Part shown: positions 53,260-61,818 of the stretch, piece by piece
Layout of the letters: each line of letters begins with the position of its first letter
Position numbering within the stretch: position 1 is the first letter of the stretch
NCBI GenBank assembly: GCA_934540955.1
Contig: CAKTCY010000004.1
Location: 1 to 61,971 of the forward strand
DNA length: 61,971 nt
Source of the DNA: an uncultured Faecalibacterium sp.
GTDB lineage: Bacteria > Bacillota > Clostridia > Oscillospirales > Ruminococcaceae
Direction: 5' to 3'
The notes under the pieces: generated by a model
Databases searched by the model: none
Seen by the model: the letters and a program-made list of their open reading frames with translations, nothing else
Told to the model about the DNA's origin: nothing
Translations under genes and position numbers: made by a program

Positions 53260-53618
53260 ATGAAGAACACGAACACCGTCCGCACCGAGATCCACTATGC
53301 GCAGGTCGGGGATTATTGGCTGCCCTTGCTCACCCTGCCGCAGACCGATGAAGCCGAACCGCTGGGCAAGTATGGCCGGATGCGGCTGGCCTATCTCAAG
53401 AATCAGCGTCCTGTGCTGTACAACCGGATGTTGCTGAACGGTACGCTCTGGCCGCATTTGGAGGATGTCCAGAAAACGGCCTGCGCGTGGCTGGAACGCA
53501 CGATGAGTACCCCGCGCCGGACAAAGAGCGCGCGCAGCTTCTCTGGGTGGCGCACATGAATGGGCTGAAAGCACAGGCGGAGGAAATGGTGTTGAGGGAA
53601 ATCGTGTATGCAGAATGA
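53260..53618 (+). pseudogene. tnpV: Frameshifted tnpV (transposon-encoded protein)
   Basis: The start (HYAQVGDYWLPLL, LGKYGRMRLAYLKNQRP) is the TnpV protein of Firmicute mobile elements. After AWLERTM the frame runs out at 53559. The continuation YPAPDKERAQLLWVAHMNG and the normal tail AEEMVLREIVYAE are found in another frame up to 53618. One small indel near 53505 therefore splits the gene. AAAGGAG lies before the ATG at 53260. Confidence 0.75.
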
Positions 53619-53709
53619 TCTCCGATAGCATTCGAACGGCATCAAAAGCCGATATTTTAGATTTTATTATTGATTTTTGCGGAATATTTGCAAATTCCAA
53701 AATCAAAAT

Positions 53710-53738
53710 TTGACTTTCCGCCCAGAATAGAGTACACT
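53710..53738 (+). promoter_or_regulatory. Promoter of the AAA15 ATPase gene
   Basis: TTGACT (53710-53715), 17-base spacer, TACACT (53733-53738), 31 bases before the start. Confidence 0.6.
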
Positions 53739-53769
53739 AGATTCAGAAAATCATCTGGGAGGAATCGCG

Positions 53770-54954
53770 ATGCTGCTTCAATTTTCAGTCACCAACCACC
53801 GCTCCATCAAGGACACGGCTATTATCAGCTTGAAAGCATCTACGGATAAAAGTCTGTCCGATTGCCTGATTTCGCCGGACGAGAAGAAACAGCTTGTGCC
53901 TGTGCTGGCACTGTACGGTGCAAATGCAGCCGGAAAGAGCAATGTTCTCCATGCCCTCCTGCTCATGCGGGAAATGGTCTGCGGCCGATATGCCAAGCTG
54001 CTGAAAGGCGAGTCCCTTCCGCAGGAGCCGTTTGCTTTCACCGACCAACCTACACAGCCGACCAGCTTTGAAGCCATCTATTTTTATGGCGGCATCAAAT
54101 ATGCCTATGGGTTCTCGTTCGACAAGTCCAAAGTCCTGACCGAATATCTCTATCACTGGCCGAATGGCCGGGAAGCATTGATTTTTTCCAGAGAGGGAAA
54201 CAGCTACCAATTTCGTGAAAACATCCAAGAGCAGCTTACGCTTTCTGGACGAACTGCCGAAAATCGCCTTTATCTGTCCAGCTCGAACGAGTGGAACTGC
54301 CCCCAGACTGAAAAGGCGTATCTGTGGTTCTTTGAAAAGCTGACAGGCTTTATGGGAACCGAAATGCGGCTGGATGCTACATTGTCTGCCATCCGGCAGG
54401 GCGGCTCTGAAAAGAGCCGTATCCTGCATGAAATGCTGTATGCAGACCTCGGTATCAAGGACATCCGCATTACAGGCTCCAAGGAAGAGCCTATCATTTC
54501 CGCACTGCACATTCTCGATGCCGAGGATGGCATTTCTAAGGGTTTCTGGCTCCCGTTGGGGCAGGAATCCGTTGGGACACAGCGTTTCTTCTCTCGCATC
54601 GGTATGTGGCTCACCGCACTGGAATCCGGGGCTGTGCTGGTCGTAGACGAGATCGAAGCCAGTATGCACCCACTGCTGACAAGGCATCTGATTGAGATGG
54701 TGCAGGATGCCGCTATCAATACAAACCATGAACAACTCATCTTCACCACGCACGATACCGGACTTCTCGACCTGACGTTGCTGCGGCGCGATCAAATCTG
54801 GTTCGCAGAGAAGAACGAGAAAACTATGCAGACCGATGTTTATGCTCTGACGGAATTCTCCCCGCGGAAAGGGGAAAACATTGCCAAGGGCTATCTGCAA
54901 GGCCGGTATGGGGCAATTCCACACATGAAGAAAGAATTATTAAGGAGCGTATAA
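53770..54954 (+). CDS. AAA15/OLD-like ABC-type ATPase (RloA / AriA type)
   Basis: A 394-residue ATPase of the COG1106 type. LLQFSVTNHRSIKD opens it, Walker A is LYGANAAGKSNVLHAL (about 49-64), the LGQESVGTQRFF stretch is the signature loop, Walker B is VLVVDEIEASMHP, and FTTHDTGLLD the switch. Such ATPases sense phage proteins or stress and work with a toxic partner encoded directly downstream (RloB or Toprim proteins). Here the partner is reduced to 28 codons (54955-55041), so the ATPase is probably an orphan. AGGAGGAATCGCG precedes the ATG. Confidence 0.78.
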   Translation: MLLQFSVTNHRSIKDTAIISLKASTDKSLSDCLISPDEKKQLVPVLALYGANAAGKSNVLHALLLMREMVCGRYAKLLKGESLPQEPFAFTDQPTQPTSFEAIYFYGGIKYAYGFSFDKSKVLTEYLYHWPNGREALIFSREGNSYQFRENIQEQLTLSGRTAENRLYLSSSNEWNCPQTEKAYLWFFEKLTGFMGTEMRLDATLSAIRQGGSEKSRILHEMLYADLGIKDIRITGSKEEPIISALHILDAEDGISKGFWLPLGQESVGTQRFFSRIGMWLTALESGAVLVVDEIEASMHPLLTRHLIEMVQDAAINTNHEQLIFTTHDTGLLDLTLLRRDQIWFAEKNEKTMQTDVYALTEFSPRKGENIAKGYLQGRYGAIPHMKKELLRSV

Positions 54955-55041
54955 ATGTCGGAGCTGCCCCATAGAATAGAAGTCAAGAAAGACTTGTGGA
55001 GTGCTATATGTGGCTCTGTTCTACAGAAGATCAACATATAG
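54955..55041 (+). pseudogene. Truncated remnant of the ATPase partner gene
   Basis: An ATG directly follows the ATPase stop (TAA-ATG), with AAGGAG seven bases upstream, exactly as a coupled second gene would start. It encodes only 28 residues (MSELPHRIEVKKDLW...) before a TAG. No continuation is recognisable in other frames. The placement suggests the lost effector of a two-gene system; its identity cannot be told from 28 residues. Confidence 0.5.
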
Positions 55042-55076
55042 TGTCAACTCATCTTGAACGGCAGCATATATATGGA

Positions 55077-55151
55077 TTGACAACTGTATTTCTGTATAAT
55101 ATAATGATATTGGGGAATTCTATTGACAAGATTCGGTTTCCGTGATAAAAT
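55077..55151 (+). promoter_or_regulatory. Tandem promoters of the XRE-ImmA-PIN cassette
   Basis: Two sigma-A-type promoters lie in series: TTGACA (55077-55082), N17, TATAAT (55100-55105); and TTGACA (55123-55128), N17, TAAAAT (55146-55151). Both are close to consensus and upstream of the antitoxin-like gene. The region is very AT-rich. Confidence 0.7.
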
Positions 55152-55197
55152 AATCAAATTTCCACAAATCAATTTTTGCTAGTAAGGAGGGATTAAC

Positions 55198-55530
55198 ATG
55201 AAAAAAGCTCGTATGCTTGGAAACTATACAGAGTATTTAGCGACTCAGCGCGGACTTGACGTGTCCCACCTGAGCACTTTACTTTCTTGTACGGAAAATC
55301 AGGTTCAGGCTTTTTATAAAGGCCGCTCTTTTCCGTCTTTTAACCAACTTTCTGAATTATCCAAAGTTCTAGGCACAACACCTTCGGCACTTTTGACTGG
55401 TGATGAAAAGATTTATAATGAAACTGTTGTTCATTGCATGAATACTTTTGATAATCCAGAAAATCGTGAGAAAATATTAGATATCATAGATGACTATATG
55501 GATATCTACAATGCCGTTTATTGTCAATAA
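55198..55530 (+). CDS. XRE-family HTH regulator (antitoxin-like)
   Basis: A 110-residue DNA-binding protein. Residues about 5-65 form a Cro/cI-type helix-turn-helix (NYTEYLATQRGLDVSHLSTLL, here only its start, and SFNQLSELSKVLGTTPSALL). The C-terminal 40 residues are acidic and helical and may contact a partner. AAGGAGG lies nine to ten bases before the ATG. It heads a three-gene AT-rich cassette with an ImmA/IrrE protease and a PIN-like protein, and likely represses the cassette's own promoters. Confidence 0.8.
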   Translation: MKKARMLGNYTEYLATQRGLDVSHLSTLLSCTENQVQAFYKGRSFPSFNQLSELSKVLGTTPSALLTGDEKIYNETVVHCMNTFDNPENREKILDIIDDYMDIYNAVYCQ

Positions 55531-55538
55531 CATCAAAA

Positions 55539-55566
55539 AGCATAGTTTTATAACTATGCTTTTTTT
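55539..55566 (+). terminator. Intrinsic terminator inside the cassette
   Basis: AGCATAGTT (55539-55547) pairs perfectly with AACTATGCT (55552-55560), four-base loop, followed by seven Ts, ending four bases before the ribosome site of the protease gene. It should cut off most transcripts after the XRE gene, keeping the regulator in excess over the two downstream proteins. Confidence 0.8.
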
Positions 55567-55582
55567 ATAGGAGGATATTGCT

Positions 55583-56428
55583 TTGAGTTATCCTGAAACA
55601 TTATCTGCAGATGTCGTTAAGGCTATTGTTCGTATAAAGGATGACATGTGGAAAAAAGATCACCTCTCCGATGAGTTTCCTAACACTCTTCTTCGAAGTG
55701 ATGTTCTTCAATTGTTAGAAAAGTACTGCACGGTTATCTATTACCCTTTAGACGAACAAAGCAATAATGGCTTTCATATTACCGGGATTCCAGATAAAAA
55801 CGGTACCTTAAAACATTTCGTCTTTTTAAATACCAATCAAACTATCGAAAAGCAAGCTTTCACAGCCGCTCATGAATTGGGGCATATTTGGCAAATTGAT
55901 CAATATGTTTCTAAAACATGTAATGTTGCCCTCACTCCAGAATTGACGGAGCAAATTATGAACAGGTTTGCTGCCGAAGTTTTAATTCCAAAAGAGCAAT
56001 TCGTTTTATACTTTGAGAATAAAATCAAAGATTATATGACTGTTGATCGCCATATTACAAAGTATAACTTACTTCGTGTCATTGTCTCTTTAATGTGGGA
56101 TTTCTTTGCTCCACGGAAAGCCATTATTTTGCGTGGATTTGAAACCGGCTTCTTTTCCGATTCGCTCACTAACGACCTCCTCCAATCTAAAGAAAATACT
56201 GAAAATACTGTAAAATCTCTGATTGTAGAGATGGGTTATAGTGCTTTTCAAGTGCCTTCTCGTCGAAAATGGATCAATGGTCTAGGCGAACTGTTAGACG
56301 AAGCCGAGAGTAAAAATTCTGTGACACCTCAGAAAATAGACTCTATGCGGGAAAAGTTTAATTTACATACAATCAAAGCCGATGAATCAATAAAAGAGGA
56401 AAGTCTTTCCCTTGAGAAAGGATGCTAA
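55583..56428 (+). CDS. ImmA/IrrE-family (M78) metallopeptidase, TTG start
   Basis: A 281-residue zinc protease. HELGH at about 97-101 gives two histidine ligands and the catalytic glutamate, and the downstream RFAAEVLIP glutamate (about 132) is the third ligand. In ImmA/IrrE systems the protease cleaves a partner HTH repressor after DNA damage or phage signals; the XRE protein before it is the obvious target (inference). The TTG at 55583 has GGAGG eight bases upstream. The 130-residue C-terminal part has no recognised domain. Confidence 0.83.
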   Translation: MSYPETLSADVVKAIVRIKDDMWKKDHLSDEFPNTLLRSDVLQLLEKYCTVIYYPLDEQSNNGFHITGIPDKNGTLKHFVFLNTNQTIEKQAFTAAHELGHIWQIDQYVSKTCNVALTPELTEQIMNRFAAEVLIPKEQFVLYFENKIKDYMTVDRHITKYNLLRVIVSLMWDFFAPRKAIILRGFETGFFSDSLTNDLLQSKENTENTVKSLIVEMGYSAFQVPSRRKWINGLGELLDEAESKNSVTPQKIDSMREKFNLHTIKADESIKEESLSLEKGC

Positions 56429-56432
56429 ATAT

Positions 56433-57005
56433 ATGGGAATTCCTCAAAATTCTGCTGCAATAGATACAGACTTCTTAAATCATGTTGTATCCATGAAGCA
56501 CTCACAGTCTGATATTTCAACCTTGCTTATTAATATGTTTTCCGCTCTCTCTATCGAGTGTATTATGCATCCTCTGGTATATCAGAACGAAATCCAAAGT
56601 AGTAAACCCGAATTTCTATTTACTGCCAAAATTATTCAAGTTCCTTCATTGAGTGATATTTTTGAAGACGAAACTCAAAAGCAGTATTATTGTGAGATTC
56701 TCGTTCCTGAGTTGTATAAGCAGCTCACCGGTAAAGTCTATCCAATTGATTTCAAGAACATTCTGAATCAATGGCAATCCGGTAAAAGTTTCGGCGAAGT
56801 ACATACTGTATCTATGTGTCTACTTTGTGGATGTGCATTATTCCTTTCTGATGACCATGGTTCGAAGCAACTTCAACAAATTGTTGAAACAACTTCCATG
56901 GGCTCAGTTAAAGTCTATAATCGTTCAGATTTCTTGAAACTTTTTGAAACTAATTCCACATTTCTAACACGTTCTATACGGCGTTCCTTCACACACAAGC
57001 CTTAA
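56433..57005 (+). CDS. PIN-like domain protein (putative RNase toxin)
   Basis: A 190-residue protein. The first strand carries aspartates in AIDTDFLNHV (Asp11, Asp13), glutamates lie near 42-53, and the late GEVHTVSMCLLCGCALFLSDDHGSK segment (Glu122, Asp140-Asp141) matches the C-terminal half of PIN nuclease domains. These residues would form the metal-binding acidic cluster of an RNase. The assignment is by pattern only. The ATG at 56433 follows AAAGGA by ten bases and the protease stop by four. It would be the effector of the cassette. Confidence 0.6.
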   Translation: MGIPQNSAAIDTDFLNHVVSMKHSQSDISTLLINMFSALSIECIMHPLVYQNEIQSSKPEFLFTAKIIQVPSLSDIFEDETQKQYYCEILVPELYKQLTGKVYPIDFKNILNQWQSGKSFGEVHTVSMCLLCGCALFLSDDHGSKQLQQIVETTSMGSVKVYNRSDFLKLFETNSTFLTRSIRRSFTHKP

Positions 57006-57020
57006 AAGCTTCCGTAAATC

Positions 57021-57070
57021 AAAAGCCAAGTCATGACGTACCCGTTTGATACAGTCATGACTTGGCTTTT
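57021..57070. terminator. Bidirectional terminator (PIN-like / recombinase)
   Basis: A perfect 17-bp stem, AAAAGCCAAGTCATGAC with its complement, between convergent genes, with A and T runs at the ends. Confidence 0.88.
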
Positions 57071-57114
57071 CTCTTATCATCCTTCATCAGCGCGAGCAAT
57101 GGTCGATTATTTTA

Positions 57115-58044
57115 TCAGCTTAATCCAGAGAGTGACCGCATTACAAGGTCAATGTCCTGATTTTCCAGTTCCTGAATGATGTGCAGGTAGGTTTTCTGCG
57201 TTGTTGTCATGCTGGAATGCCCCAGCCGCCTTGCCACACTTGCAATAGATACACCTGCAAACAGAAGCACCGAAGCGTGGGTATGCCGCAAACCATGTAC
57301 CGAGATAACCGGGATCTTGGCCCGGTTGCAGTGCCGTTCCAGAACATCGTTGACGGTGGAATTGTAGGCGTGTTCCTTAAACACGAAAATCGGCTTATCT
57401 TCAGGAACGTCCTTTACCAGTGCTGCGAACTGGATCACCGTCTGCCAGTCGATCTGAATTTTGCGGACAGACGATTTATTTTTTGTCGGCAGAAATCCGC
57501 CGTTCCCCTTATAATCCCATGTTTTATTGATGGAAAGCATCTGGTGCGAAAAGTCAAAATCCGCAGGAGTGATCGCCAAAGCTTCGGAAAAGCGGATGCC
57601 GGTTTTGGCAATCAGCAAAATCATCCAGTCCCAGTTGAGTTTTCCCTGTAGATCCAAGTCGCTCAACAAAAGATGCAGTTCAAACTGGTTCAGGTATTTC
57701 ACCTTTTTAGGCACCGGGGGCTTGCCTTTGATGATCGCTTTTCGGGTCGGGTCTTTCACAATCAGTCCATCATCCACGGCATCCATGATAGCCCCTTTCA
57801 GCTGATGGTGGAAGTCCATCGTGGTCTGCCGCTCATGGCCTACGGCATAATCGTTCAAAAGCTGCTGATACGTCACTCTGGAAACCTCGCACAACTTCAA
57901 ATCAGGTGCCAGCCTTTTCACCCAAGAAAGGGTCATTTTGTACTTATCCAATGTAACCGGGCGAACTGCGCCCTCTTTGTATACGGCAACCCACTGCTCA
58001 TAGTAATCGCAGAACAGGTTGTTTTCATTCATTTCGTTTAACAC
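57115..58044 (-). CDS. Tyrosine recombinase next to hsdS
   Basis: A 309-residue phage-type integrase. The N-terminal SAM-like core-binding part (about 10-100) precedes a catalytic domain with arginine in TGIRFSEAL (near 150), HGLRHTHA (near 250), LGHSS (near 275) and the nucleophile tyrosine in KTYLH (near 288). Such recombinases beside hsdS genes exchange target-recognition cassettes. GGAGG is six bases before the GTG at 58044; an ATG at 58032 is a less well placed alternative. It overlaps the end of the silent hsdS cassette by 20 bases. Confidence 0.85.
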   Translation of the reverse strand: MLNEMNENNLFCDYYEQWVAVYKEGAVRPVTLDKYKMTLSWVKRLAPDLKLCEVSRVTYQQLLNDYAVGHERQTTMDFHHQLKGAIMDAVDDGLIVKDPTRKAIIKGKPPVPKKVKYLNQFELHLLLSDLDLQGKLNWDWMILLIAKTGIRFSEALAITPADFDFSHQMLSINKTWDYKGNGGFLPTKNKSSVRKIQIDWQTVIQFAALVKDVPEDKPIFVFKEHAYNSTVNDVLERHCNRAKIPVISVHGLRHTHASVLLFAGVSIASVARRLGHSSMTTTQKTYLHIIQELENQDIDLVMRSLSGLS

Positions 58045-58075
58045 GTTTTACCTCCAAAATCGGTTTTATATGCTC

Positions 58076-58105
58076 ACGCTGATGAAGGGTGATAAGGGTG
58101 TCGAG
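58076..58105. repeat. 30-bp exact hsdS repeat, copy 1
   Basis: Encodes LDTLITLHQR on the minus strand and is identical, in the same orientation, to 61894-61923. The sequence changes completely on one side of it, marking the recombination point. Confidence 0.8.
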
Positions 58106-58601
58106 GCTATCAAAGAGCTGTCCTATCTTGCGTTGCTCTTCAAGCGATGGAAGGGAAACCGTTCCCATGCAAAGTTTGTCATAATAGAAATAAAGGCGAA
58201 CGCCACCTTCTTGCAACTGGAAAATCAGCTTTTGAAAATCTGGCGATTTGAACCAATGCCACAAAAGACGGTCATCAACATCATCCGATGTTTTGAAAAC
58301 CTCATAAAGTGAACTTACTATCACATCTTTTCCGGTATTCTGATAGCCAATAGAGCCAACATTTATTCTTGCAGGATTGTACGCAAAAGAATTTGGAGAA
58401 ACGATATAATACATCCTTTTGTCGGCTTCTCTCATCGTTCCGCCGTTTTCAAATTTTTCATCTTGCGGGATAAATCCATGCTCGTTTGTTATAGAATAGC
58501 TTTCTAGCGGAAGATTGTCTCGATTCTTTTCTCCTGCTGGAAAAGTAATATCAGAGAACTTACGCTGTTCCCAAGCAGGTTTGTTTTGGGATTTTGGCGC
58601 G

Positions 58602-58632
58602 AAAAAAGAGCCGAGGACGCGCCTCGGCTCTT
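58602..58632 (-). terminator. Terminator of hsdR
   Basis: AAGAGCCGAGG pairs with CCTCGGCTCTT, then a run of six Ts on the minus strand, about 30 bases after the hsdR stop. Confidence 0.85.
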
Positions 58633-58659
58633 GGTGAGCAGGGTGATTTTGCACCCATT

Positions 58660-61600
58660 TTATGATTCTTTTGGCATTTTCAAATCAAATCCGCCACTTA
58701 CGATGAACTCGCGCAAGAGTTTATCATACTTGACAGGCACCTTGGGCGGAATAAGCTTTGTACCCTCGATTGCTTCAAAATATGCCTTTGCTTTTGCCTT
58801 ATCTACGGTGGCTTTCAGGTCATCAAAACGGCCAAATTCGTTAATGTTGGCTTCGGTGATGTTTGCACGCATGAATGCCCGCAGCTTCTTTTCGTCCAAG
58901 CCGAAAACTTCAGCTACTTTGTGGATCTGGTCGTTCTGCTTTTGGGCGATATACTCGGCAATATACTCCCGCAAGGTCTTTCCCGGCTGCGGGACAACCG
59001 CCCCGCTCTGAATGTCGTGCAGGAAAATATTCGCATATTTCTGTTCTTCCTGCGAGAGGGTGGCAAAGGTCTTGTGCAGCTCCGTTTCGGCCTGATGGAT
59101 GGCTTCTGCTTCTGCACCCTCCTGATAGAAAATTTTCAGGTACTTTTCAAAGCGGGAGTTCATGTAATCCGTGTCGATGTCAGCAGTATCAATGGTGGTC
59201 AGATAGCTGTTCACCGCATAGGGAACGTCATCGTCCGGGTCATTTTCACCGCCATCCGGATTCGGCGTGAACAGCTCTTTATAGCGGAGTGCCAGCACTT
59301 TGAACGTTCTCTCGTCAAAGTCCGCATGAAGTTCCGTTTTCTCATCTGTGTCCTCGTTGATGATCACAATGGGCTTATCCCACTCGAAGCCCTGCACCTT
59401 GGCTGCTTCCAGATTTTCGTTGAAGGACTGGAACAGGTCGGCAAACTTTTTGCGCTCTGCCATATCCGCAGGGATCTGCGAAAACTCTTCAATGCCCGCC
59501 GACACAAACAGATCTTTGATCTCCGCATAGAGGGCATTCAGTTTTTCCACGTTCTTGTCCAGTTTATCTACAAACAGGCCAAACGGTTTATCGCCGGAAT
59601 ACTCTTTTACCGCATCTGCGATATTTTTCTCCATCGTGTGCGGACGGCGGTAATATTTGATGGTGCCAAACTGTTTGTCATCGCCAAACAGTCGGTTGGT
59701 GCGGGAGAACGCCTGAATCAGATTTTCGTATTGCAGCATTTTATCCAGATACAGGGTGTTGATCCACTTGGAGTCAAAGCCTGTCAGCATCTGATCCACC
59801 ACGATTAGCAGATCAAGCTGTTTTTCCGGGGTGCGCTCGATGCGCTGGCAGGGCAATTTGTGCGCCAGCCGTGCCGCAATGTCCTTTTTCATCTTGGCAA
59901 AGGTCGGAATGCTGAAGTCCTGTCCATAGCGGGCGTTATAGTCTTCTACGATCTCTTTTAGCCCTTCCTCTTTGGTGATGCCTTTGCCGTTGTTGTCAAT
60001 GTTGGGGTCAAATAGTGCGGTGACTTTCAGCCATGGTGCGGCTTCTCTGAACCTCTTGTAATATTGGATGGCTTCCGGGATGCTGGAGGTTGCAAAAATG
60101 GCATGAAATTTGCTGTTGCGGCTCTGGGTCTGCCAGTTCTCGCAAATGTCCTCCACCACGGCTTTCTGGTGTTCTTCGCCCTCATACTGGGTGTTGGGAA
60201 TATAATCCTCGATGCCCTTTATCTCCTCACCGAGCGCATCTTTTCCGCCTGCCATCGGCAGATTCAGATACTTATAAAACACCTTGCTCTTCTGTGGGTC
60301 GGCCAGAGCTTCGTCCACAGAATATGCCTTTGCTTTTTCCAGTGCGACCGCTTTCCGCAAGTCGCTGTCCTTGAAGGTCAGCACCTTGTAAGGGTCAAAG
60401 CCCAGCACGTTGTGATCCCGGATGCCGTCTGCAATGCTGTACCGATGCAGTTCGTTGCCGAAAACGGTGGCGGTGGTGCTCATTTTCTTCTGGTTTTCGC
60501 CTTGGATCGGCGTACCGGTAAAACCAAAGAACAGTGCTTTCGGGAATGTATGCTTGATGGTCTGCATCATATCGCCAAAGGTGGAACGGTGGCACTCGTC
60601 CACGATAAAAACCAACCGCTTTGCGTTGATCAGCGCAATGTCGTTGGGGTTCAGCTTGTTTTGTGCATTATCCTTGATGTTGCTCATCTTCTGGATGGAA
60701 GTCACGATGAGCGTATCGGACGGCGAAGCACTTTTCAGCTTGTCCACAAGAACATCCGTGTTCTCTGTAGCCTGCACCTCCTCGTTTTCCTCTGCAAAGT
60801 TGCGGTATTCTTTCAGGCTCTGAGTGCCCAACTCGATTCGGTCCATCAGAAAAATCACTTTGTCCGCATCCTTGGAAGATGCAATCAGTTGAGCGGACTT
60901 GAAAGAAGTCATGGTCTTGCCGGAACCTGTAGTGTGCCAAATGTAGCCGCCGCGCTGCTGGTCATTCTCCCATTTCGCCTTGGAAACGGCATCCGAAATT
61001 TTGCTGGCAGCGTAGTACTGATAACTGCGCATCACCTTCAAAATGCCATCGGAACCATCGGCAACGGTATAAAAGCCCACCAACATATGCGCCATCGGGA
61101 TAGACAAAAGTGCCGTTGTAACGTCTTTCCAGTCGTTCATCGGCTCATTGTAGAAATCCGCCCAATGGAAATAGTAGCTTTTGTTGAATTGTCCTTCCGG
61201 ACCGGGATTGGCAAAGTAGACCGTTTCTTCCGGGTTCATGGCCACAAAAATCTGCACCAGCGAGAACAGTCCCGTAAAAATGCCCTCTGCCGCGTATTTT
61301 TCAATCTGGTTGCAAGCCTTTATGATGGAAACACCGCTCTTTTTCAGTTCCAGGTGAATGACCGGCATACCATTGATGAGCAGCATCAAATCGCCGCGGC
61401 GGTCATTCAAAATTTTGGACTTGGTGGGGAACTTTGGCTGCTCTGCGATCTGGTAGCGGCTAAGTCCGGCTGCAATTTCCAGACGGTCATAGATTTTCAG
61501 GGACACTTCTTTGCCGAAATTCAGCTTATCGTCAGGATTGTCACGCTTGATAAGCACACTTTTGCCGTTGATAAATTTATTCAGCTTCATCGGCGTTTTC

Positions 61601-61818
61601 GCGTTCGTGACCTGTTCCATGATCTGCTGCATCTCGCCATCCGTCAGCGGATAATCGTTCAGTCGGTCAATGCCGCGGTTGTTCTCAAAAAGGATGTTCG
61701 CCCAGTTCTGGATCAGTTGCTGTTCGGTGTAGTTTTTCAGCACACCATCTTTCCAGCCGCGTTCTATCAGGAGCTTTACCACCGCCTCTTCAAAATCGGC
61801 TTCTTTTGTAAACGCCAT
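58660..61818 (-). CDS. hsdR: Type I restriction enzyme, R subunit
   Basis: A 1,052-residue motor and nuclease subunit. The N-terminal nuclease domain has GDLMLLINGMPVIHLELKKS (D...E-x-K, about 138-158). The helicase core follows with Walker A HTTGSGKTMTS (near 300), DECHRS (near 408), GFTGTP and the late VVDQMLTGFDS and AFSRTNRLFG motifs. The protein appears full length and intact. With HsdM and HsdS it cleaves unmethylated DNA. AAAGGAG is six bases before the ATG at 61818. The reading frame is also open upstream and continuous with hsdS. hsdM lies outside the window. Confidence 0.93.
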   Translation of the reverse strand: MAFTKEADFEEAVVKLLIERGWKDGVLKNYTEQQLIQNWANILFENNRGIDRLNDYPLTDGEMQQIMEQVTNAKTPMKLNKFINGKSVLIKRDNPDDKLNFGKEVSLKIYDRLEIAAGLSRYQIAEQPKFPTKSKILNDRRGDLMLLINGMPVIHLELKKSGVSIIKACNQIEKYAAEGIFTGLFSLVQIFVAMNPEETVYFANPGPEGQFNKSYYFHWADFYNEPMNDWKDVTTALLSIPMAHMLVGFYTVADGSDGILKVMRSYQYYAASKISDAVSKAKWENDQQRGGYIWHTTGSGKTMTSFKSAQLIASSKDADKVIFLMDRIELGTQSLKEYRNFAEENEEVQATENTDVLVDKLKSASPSDTLIVTSIQKMSNIKDNAQNKLNPNDIALINAKRLVFIVDECHRSTFGDMMQTIKHTFPKALFFGFTGTPIQGENQKKMSTTATVFGNELHRYSIADGIRDHNVLGFDPYKVLTFKDSDLRKAVALEKAKAYSVDEALADPQKSKVFYKYLNLPMAGGKDALGEEIKGIEDYIPNTQYEGEEHQKAVVEDICENWQTQSRNSKFHAIFATSSIPEAIQYYKRFREAAPWLKVTALFDPNIDNNGKGITKEEGLKEIVEDYNARYGQDFSIPTFAKMKKDIAARLAHKLPCQRIERTPEKQLDLLIVVDQMLTGFDSKWINTLYLDKMLQYENLIQAFSRTNRLFGDDKQFGTIKYYRRPHTMEKNIADAVKEYSGDKPFGLFVDKLDKNVEKLNALYAEIKDLFVSAGIEEFSQIPADMAERKKFADLFQSFNENLEAAKVQGFEWDKPIVIINEDTDEKTELHADFDERTFKVLALRYKELFTPNPDGGENDPDDDVPYAVNSYLTTIDTADIDTDYMNSRFEKYLKIFYQEGAEAEAIHQAETELHKTFATLSQEEQKYANIFLHDIQSGAVVPQPGKTLREYIAEYIAQKQNDQIHKVAEVFGLDEKKLRAFMRANITEANINEFGRFDDLKATVDKAKAKAYFEAIEGTKLIPPKVPVKYDKLLREFIVSGGFDLKMPKES

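Larger units (their letters stand above)
58025..58654 (-). pseudogene. hsdS: Silent hsdS half-gene (one target-recognition domain)
   Basis: From about residue 28 (PAWEQRKFSDI) the sequence is a normal HsdS half: one target-recognition domain (NGGTMREADKRMYYIVSPNSF, cited by its ends) and the helical conserved repeat EEQRKIGQLFDSLDTLITLHQR. After this motif the frame changes to an unrelated short tail (EHIKPILEVKRVKRNE). It has no ribosome site or proper start, and an intrinsic terminator lies inside its 5' part. It is a donor cassette for recombination rather than an expressed gene. Confidence 0.78.

Noticed and set aside
53785..54924. 379-codon minus-strand frame opposite the AAA15 ATPase
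   Set aside because: Walker A, Walker B and promoter are on the plus strand; the minus frame lacks all start signals.
55198..57005. Cassette as a prophage cI-type control region
   Set aside because: No phage structural, lysis or replication genes are near; a PIN-like third gene and convergent terminator favour a stand-alone cassette.
58921..59808. 295-codon plus-strand frame opposite hsdR
   Set aside because: Lies wholly inside the conserved hsdR coding sequence on the other strand.
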